Assembly: GCA_964607675.1 (NCBI GenBank)
Contig: CAZSLC010000024.1
Span: 1-27,500, forward strand
Direction of reading: 5' to 3'
Source: CAZSLC01 sp964607675
GTDB taxonomy: Bacteria > Bacteroidota > Bacteroidia > Bacteroidales > UBA932
Length of the DNA stretch: 27,500 bases
Shown: positions 24,501 to 27,500 of the stretch, in pieces
Layout of the letters: every line of letters begins with the position of its first letter
How positions within the stretch are numbered: position 1 is the first letter of the stretch
Program-made: the position numbers and the translations under genes
Notes under the pieces: model-generated
What the model was told of the DNA's origin: nothing
Seen by the model: the letters and a program-made list of their open reading frames with translations, nothing else
Databases searched by the model: none

Positions 24501-25302
24501 TTGCTGCCCCATTGAAGGGTTCAACGGTGGTTGGAAAATTGTGAGTTTCAGCCTTGAGTGAAATGACCGTTTTTTCCTCTTTCAATTTGAAATAATCGGG
24601 TTTTGTGAAGGTAGAAGGGTGAAATAGTTTCACCTTTGGCCCTTCGATGAAGGCGCAGTTGTCTTTATATGCGGATACAATCATTCCAGGATTGAGCTTT
24701 GAGGTTTTTTTGATCATAGAGAAGAGGGAAGATTCCATCTCTTTTGAATCTATGATAAATGTCCCATTAAAAATTTTATGGCGGCAGTGCTCTGAATTGA
24801 CTTGAGAAAAACCAAACACCTCACTATCAGTCAGGGGACGATTAAGAGAATTGCTCAATTGCTTTAAATAATCTATTTCATCTTTTGATAGTGCTAATCC
24901 TTCTTTTTCGTTATAAGCGTCAAAATCTTCTATATAAATGATAGCCTCTGGCTGATTGTCAACCTTAAAGAGGTTTTGATTAAGTTCATGATATATGCGT
25001 TGGAGCATTTTATCATGAGGGATCTCTTTCTCTTCTCGACCTTTAGATTCAATTGGGAAATACTCTTCTATCCTCTCTATCCCTTCAATATTCATACTTT
25101 GGGTTATCTCTACTGCTGATGTGCTCCATGGAGTGATCATCTCTTTTCTTGGTCCCACAAATGTGCCTTTAATGAACTCTTTGTCGAGAAGTTGAGCATT
25201 TGAAAATAACCAAGTAAGCATCTCAACTGATGAAGAAGAGAGCTGTAATGTGCTTTCTACGGCCAATATGACCCCACTGTTAGATTGAAAAAAATGAACC
25301 AT
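21577..25302 (-). CDS. purL: phosphoribosylformylglycinamidine synthase (large, single-chain)
   Basis: PurL catalyses the fourth step of de novo purine synthesis: FGAR plus glutamine and ATP gives FGAM. All domains are in one chain of 1241 residues, as in Proteobacteria (about 1290): an N-terminal PurS-like part, a linker (LTDSEVFGFSQVNSEHCRHKIFNG), two AIRS-type ATP domains (ETHNFPTTVEPFNGAATGSGGEIRDR and TGKDSMSMTQKYPNGE), and a C-terminal class I glutamine amidotransferase. Its triad appears as C1088 (GVCNGCQLM), H1202 and E1204 (PHPERSIQP). The start MVHFFQSNSGVILAVE agrees with Bacteroidetes homologues. It is divergent from folC across about 100 bp and leads into phoH. Confidence 0.97.
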   Translation of the reverse strand: MVHFFQSNSGVILAVESTLQLSSSSVEMLTWLFSNAQLLDKEFIKGTFVGPRKEMITPWSTSAVEITQSMNIEGIERIEEYFPIESKGREEKEIPHDKMLQRIYHELNQNLFKVDNQPEAIIYIEDFDAYNEKEGLALSKDEIDYLKQLSNSLNRPLTDSEVFGFSQVNSEHCRHKIFNGTFIIDSKEMESSLFSMIKKTSKLNPGMIVSAYKDNCAFIEGPKVKLFHPSTFTKPDYFKLKEEKTVISLKAETHNFPTTVEPFNGAATGSGGEIRDRIAGGKGSFPIAGTAVYMTSYPRFGREWENTPARQWLYQTPQEILIKASNGASDFGNKFGQPVICGSLQTMEYSEKDNDVERKYGYDKVIMLAGGVGYAKSKDALKESPKAGDKIVLLGGDNYRIGMGGGAVSSVATGEYANAIELNAIQRSNPEMQKRAYNAIRALAEKDHNPIISVHDHGAGGHLNCLSELVEECGGNIDIDQLPIGDKTLSAKEIIGNESQERMGLIMRKSDTEELRKIAERERAPFYIVGEATGEGNFTLRNNKTGETPIDMKLSDMFGSTPRTIMEDNSPTGGYDGKGGFSPISTEIGQLSSKAIEKHIENVLQIESVACKDWLTNKVDRSVTGLIACQQTCGEIQLPLNNLGITAIGYDDDKGIATSIGHAPLCGLIDPAAGSRMSISEALTNLIWTPIKGGLSGVSLSANWMWPCKNPGENARLYQAVKGASDFAISLGINIPTGKDSMSMTQKYPNGEKVLSPGTLIISTVAQSSNINATIHPCIDPDKESVIVYIPFINNRDYPLGGSAFAQTINKIGSVSPDIEDPSYFKLCFESVQNTIFSSPRTILAGHDISAGGLITTLLEMCFPNQTSGMDIDLSQFKSDILFSEAPGIVIQIDNRDANNIVEQLNKKINTYILGSVTKERQLNIKLNNNKDLSLNIDHLRDIWYSTSYKFDTLQVGEKLASERYNNYKNQPLVFSFPKFYNNKSSFDGKRTITAAIIREKGSNGDREMAWALYMAGFKVKDVHMTDLISGRETLEDVRMVVFVGGFSNADTLGSAKGWAGAFLYNEKAKEALDTFYSREDTLSLGVCNGCQLMTELGLLTPSNPSDSPKMRHNDSHKYESGFIGVTIENSPSILLSTLQGSKLGVWVAHGEGKFEFPKPISQYNVAVRYNYNSYPANPNGSPEGIAAICSKDGRHLAMMPHPERSIQPHCWAYYPNNKWEDLLTPWEDLFNNGRIWLEKK

Positions 25303-25405
25303 AAATTACGATGTAATATCTTGATAAAAATTATTGTGTAAAAGTACTCTATTTTTTTGTATAAAGCTTTTGAAAATCTCAATTTTGCAAACAAAATTTT
25401 AACAT
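25303..25405. promoter_or_regulatory. divergent promoter region of purL and folC
   Basis: The region is a 103-bp AT-rich gap. For folC, CAATTTTG ending near 25387 with a T-tract and TTTG about 20 nt upstream is a plausible -7/-33 pair with one mismatch. For purL, TACTTTTA on the minus strand (about 25337-25344) is a weaker match. No PurR box or purine riboswitch fold is evident. Confidence 0.35.
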
Positions 25406-26695
25406 ATGGATAGTGTAGATCTCAATTATCAAAATAAGATAGATCAGTTGTACAAACAATCACCCTCATTCCAAGTGGTAGGGGGGAAAGCATATCATCC
25501 TGGACTCGATGTGATGCACTCTTTAGATCACTTTCTTTCAAATCCGCATAAATCATACAAGACGATTCACGTTACTGGTACAAATGGAAAAGGGTCGGTG
25601 TCAAGTTTTCTTGCCTCAGTGCTTGCTGAAAACGGATACTCAGTGGGACTTTACACATCGCCCCACTTGGCAGACTTTAGGGAGAGGGCAAAAATTATAA
25701 AAAAAGTTGATAATAAGATCTTTTGCGAATATGTGACAAAAGATTTTGTTGTGTCATTTTTAGATAAAATAGCTTTATTTATAGAGCAGAATAATCCATC
25801 TTTTTTTGAAATAACTACTGCGCTTGCTTTTGATTTCTTTGCATATTCTAAAATTGACATAGCCATAATAGAAGTAGGTCTTGGAGGGAGACTTGATTCT
25901 ACAAACATCATAACTCCCATATTAAGTGTAATTACTTCTATTGGACTTGATCACATGGAGATTCTGGGAGACACATTGGATAAAATCGCATATGAAAAGG
26001 GGGGGATTATTAAAGAGTCTATCCCAGTTGTTGTTGGAAAAATAGATGATTCTCCCCTAAAAGTATTGAAGGCTATTGCAGAGAATTTAAATGCACCACT
26101 TTCAACCTTTGATGAGAGTGTGATTTATAATTTTCCAATTAAATCGATGGATTTATGTGGGGATTATCAAGTGCTAAATCTCTCTACCACTTTAACAGCT
26201 ATAAATATATTATCAAAAATAGGCTATAATCTTGAGCCTATAACAAATGTTTTGGCAATATGTAATGCAGCAAAGAATACCCTTTTTAGAGGGAGATGGG
26301 ATAAAGTACATGTCTCACCAACAATCTATTGCGACATAGCCCACAATGTACATGGACTAACACCTGTTATGGAACAATTATCAAATGAATTTTCTACTGG
26401 GATGTATGGAAGGCTCGTAATGATAATAGGAATGGCCTCTGACAAGGTTAATGATCAGATTAAGGATTTATTACCCCAAAATGCTGAATATTATTTCACT
26501 AATGCCCAAGGTGAAAGGGCGATGCCTTCAGATCAATTGGCTGAACGTTTTTCTGGATTAGGTGATAAAAGATACATTACATCTTCTGTGGAGGAGGCTT
26601 TGAAATCATATATGAGTGTTAGCAGACCAAATGACTTGGTATATGTAGGTGGAAGTAGTTATGTTGTAGCAGAGGTGCTTACATATTTTGAATAA
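25406..26695 (+). CDS. folC: folylpolyglutamate synthase / dihydrofolate synthase
   Basis: FolC adds glutamate to dihydropteroate and to folates in the cytoplasm. The 429-residue protein shows the Mur-ligase-type P-loop HVTGTNGKGSVSSFLA (GTNGKGS at 58-64), the SPHL substrate motif (LYTSPHLADFRERAKI), the EVGLGGRLDSTN signature and the domain-linking FRGRWDKV, then a C-terminal domain with IYCDIAHNVHGL. The length is normal and the gene looks complete. Divergent from purL, so folate and purine synthesis genes share a control region. Its stop is followed without a gap by gene remnants in the same frame, and no terminator is seen. Confidence 0.95.
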   Translation: MDSVDLNYQNKIDQLYKQSPSFQVVGGKAYHPGLDVMHSLDHFLSNPHKSYKTIHVTGTNGKGSVSSFLASVLAENGYSVGLYTSPHLADFRERAKIIKKVDNKIFCEYVTKDFVVSFLDKIALFIEQNNPSFFEITTALAFDFFAYSKIDIAIIEVGLGGRLDSTNIITPILSVITSIGLDHMEILGDTLDKIAYEKGGIIKESIPVVVGKIDDSPLKVLKAIAENLNAPLSTFDESVIYNFPIKSMDLCGDYQVLNLSTTLTAINILSKIGYNLEPITNVLAICNAAKNTLFRGRWDKVHVSPTIYCDIAHNVHGLTPVMEQLSNEFSTGMYGRLVMIIGMASDKVNDQIKDLLPQNAEYYFTNAQGERAMPSDQLAERFSGLGDKRYITSSVEEALKSYMSVSRPNDLVYVGGSSYVVAEVLTYFE

Positions 26696-26704
26696 GGATT
26701 ATTA

Positions 26705-26794
26705 GGAAACTTCGAAGGGTTGGCACGGTTGATAAATGAAGACTATCCTACTTATTTAGGCAAAACATTGGAACTTTATTTTAAGCAGATATTG
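26705..26794 (+). pseudogene. remnant of a DUF234-type ATPase gene
   Basis: The frame directly after the folC stop reads GNFEGLARLINEDYPTYLGK, then TLELYFKQIL. This resembles the C-terminal DUF234 region of archaeal-type AAA ATPases found widely in Bacteroidetes, which have (F/L)xxLxRII..DYxTYSGKxLExYFxxKL. No start codon or ATPase core is present, and the similarity ends at about 26794, before a stop at 26840. It is a short decayed piece; the identification rests on about 28 residues. Confidence 0.5.
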
Positions 26795-26832
26795 AGTGGG
26801 CATGTTTGGATATTGCGGATATGTAAGATTGA

Positions 26833-26997
26833 CCTTTATTGAGTAACCAGAAAATGAATGACTACTTAAAAGAGCTGGCAGAGCTTGCAGGAATTGATGA
26901 GCCAGTGCGAAAAACCGATTACAAAGCGATGAAACCCTACATTGACATTACCGACACTGTAAAAGCTACCGCTATGGATAAATTTAATAAGTTGTAA
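26833..26997 (+). pseudogene. remnant of a tyrosine recombinase (C-terminal tail, internally deleted)
   Basis: From 26833 the frame reads PLLSNQKMNDYLKELAELAG, IDEPVRKT and then, at once, DYKAMKPYIDITDTVKATAM and DKFNKL-stop; an ATG at 26854 opens a 47-codon ORF. SNQKMNxYLKE...CGI and SDYKAMKPYIDI are typical of the catalytic domain of Bacteroides tyrosine recombinases (integrases). In intact members about 45-50 residues lie between them and include the conserved HxxR and downstream His. Here those are absent and only the catalytic-tyrosine segment (PYID) remains. The protein cannot be active. It marks a past integration event next to folC. Confidence 0.72.
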
Positions 26998-27041
26998 TTA
27001 GTGCAGTTTGGCGAAGCAAAAAGTCGTATTTAGTGCAGTTT
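26998..27041. repeat. 12-bp direct repeat TTAGTGCAGTTT, two copies
   Basis: TTAGTGCAGTTT occurs at 26998-27009 and 27030-27041, 32 bp apart, immediately after the recombinase remnant. Repeats just past an integrase gene can be arm or core sites for recombination, but no second element end is visible. Beyond it, 27042-27126 shows no gene. Confidence 0.5.
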
Positions 27042-27126
27042 ACACAAATAAAATACTAATGACGTTGCAAAAGTTGTCAAAAAAAGACTACCTTATACTT
27101 ATTTATAATTTTCGAACTGGCAAGTA

Positions 27127-27500
27127 TTAAGCCACCAACAACGCAACCAAAACCGCAGGAATCACCGTGTCAATTACCCGTTTCTGAGGTTGCAGATATG
27201 TGGATATGAGCACAACACGAAGCTTTGCGCGGACATCCTCATCGTGTAATAAGTCAAACAGCTCGGCATCTATTTTTGCACCTCTAAAATTATTGCGCAT
27301 TGTTCCGAGCGAATATGGATTGCTTTTCTTTAACTCTTGTATCCGTTCTTCACCGCCCTCGAATGTCACAAGTGCCCAAAACGGCTCCGAGTGCAGATGA
27401 AAGAATGGTGTTCCAATCACAGGCTTGAATACAACCGAACGCCCCACATATCTATCCCAGTTGTGTTTGAATTGCTGTTCAAGCCGTTCCGACAATTCAA
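27127..27500 (-). CDS. partial McrA/HNH-type restriction endonuclease-like protein (N-terminus outside window)
   Basis: The frame is open to the window edge, so the start is not seen (the apparent start at 27495 would be TTG). The visible part of about 124 codons contains FKHNWDRYVG, KPVIGTPFFHLHSEPFW, a helix with MRNNFRGAKIDAELFDLLHD, and AKLRVVLISTYL. This order (PF(F/Y)HLxSEPFW followed by an A.ID..L...L.....R..L...L...Y segment) resembles the N-terminal head region of ScoMcrA-like or HNH restriction endonucleases. The ORF ends shortly after, with DTVIPAVLVALLVA, and no HNH motif is present, so it may be a shortened form or a stand-alone head domain. Function is uncertain. Confidence 0.5.
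   Translation of the reverse strand, partial: ELSERLEQQFKHNWDRYVGRSVVFKPVIGTPFFHLHSEPFWALVTFEGGEERIQELKKSNPYSLGTMRNNFRGAKIDAELFDLLHDEDVRAKLRVVLISTYLQPQKRVIDTVIPAVLVALLVA

Noticed and set aside
25303..25405. Purine riboswitch or PurR operator ahead of purL
   Set aside because: No conserved three-way-junction core or operator palindrome could be seen in the short AT-rich gap.

Overview
The window looks like a chromosomal segment of a low-GC member of the Bacteroidales. The evidence is the protein families present (DUF6175, a DUF6913-like protein, two-gene LysO, a GreB-like protein of the MSRGFVK type, the mod / DUF1016 / res arrangement), several TAnnTTTG-type -7 promoter elements, and little use of Shine-Dalgarno sequences. 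A species cannot be named from sequence alone. No rRNA, tRNA or CRISPR array was seen.

Layout. Positions 1-314 hold a hairpin-rich non-coding element. A leftward run from 8659 to 315 carries a GreB-like/Nudix fusion, a LiaF-like membrane protein, a CDF metal transporter, and then a type III restriction-modification cassette. The cassette consists of mod (apparently broken near its 5' end), a DUF1016/YhcG PD-(D/E)xK nuclease, a 24-codon coupling ORF, and res. A secreted orphan gene (8806-9411, +) faces a leftward envelope operon (11756-9445): DUF6913-like, a DUF368 polyprenyl-phosphate transporter, and the two halves of the lysine exporter LysO. Divergent from that operon are hydF and hydE (11831-14097, +), two of the three [FeFe]-hydrogenase maturases. 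They run into a leftward four-gene operon of small exported proteins (17281-14101) that includes DUF6175 and an LPP20-like protein. A strong terminator separates it from ppdK (pyruvate phosphate dikinase). Next come a PIN-PhoH ATPase and purL (leftward), and divergent folC (rightward).

Right after folC the character changes. From 26696 to 27126 there are only gene remnants: a piece of a DUF234-type ATPase, an internally deleted tyrosine recombinase tail, and a 12-bp direct repeat. These are followed by a partial McrA/HNH-type restriction protein that runs off the window. The core-metabolism block (ppdK, phoH, purL, folC, hydEF) is therefore bordered on both sides by restriction-related accessory DNA.

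The points most worth a second look are: the Gre-Nudix fusion; two in-frame palindromes that encode a variable linker in the DUF1016 nuclease; the frameshifted mod beside an intact-looking res; the 24-codon ORF joined to both neighbours by ATGA overlaps; and the four-gene exported-protein operon, which is the best candidate for an undescribed envelope system.
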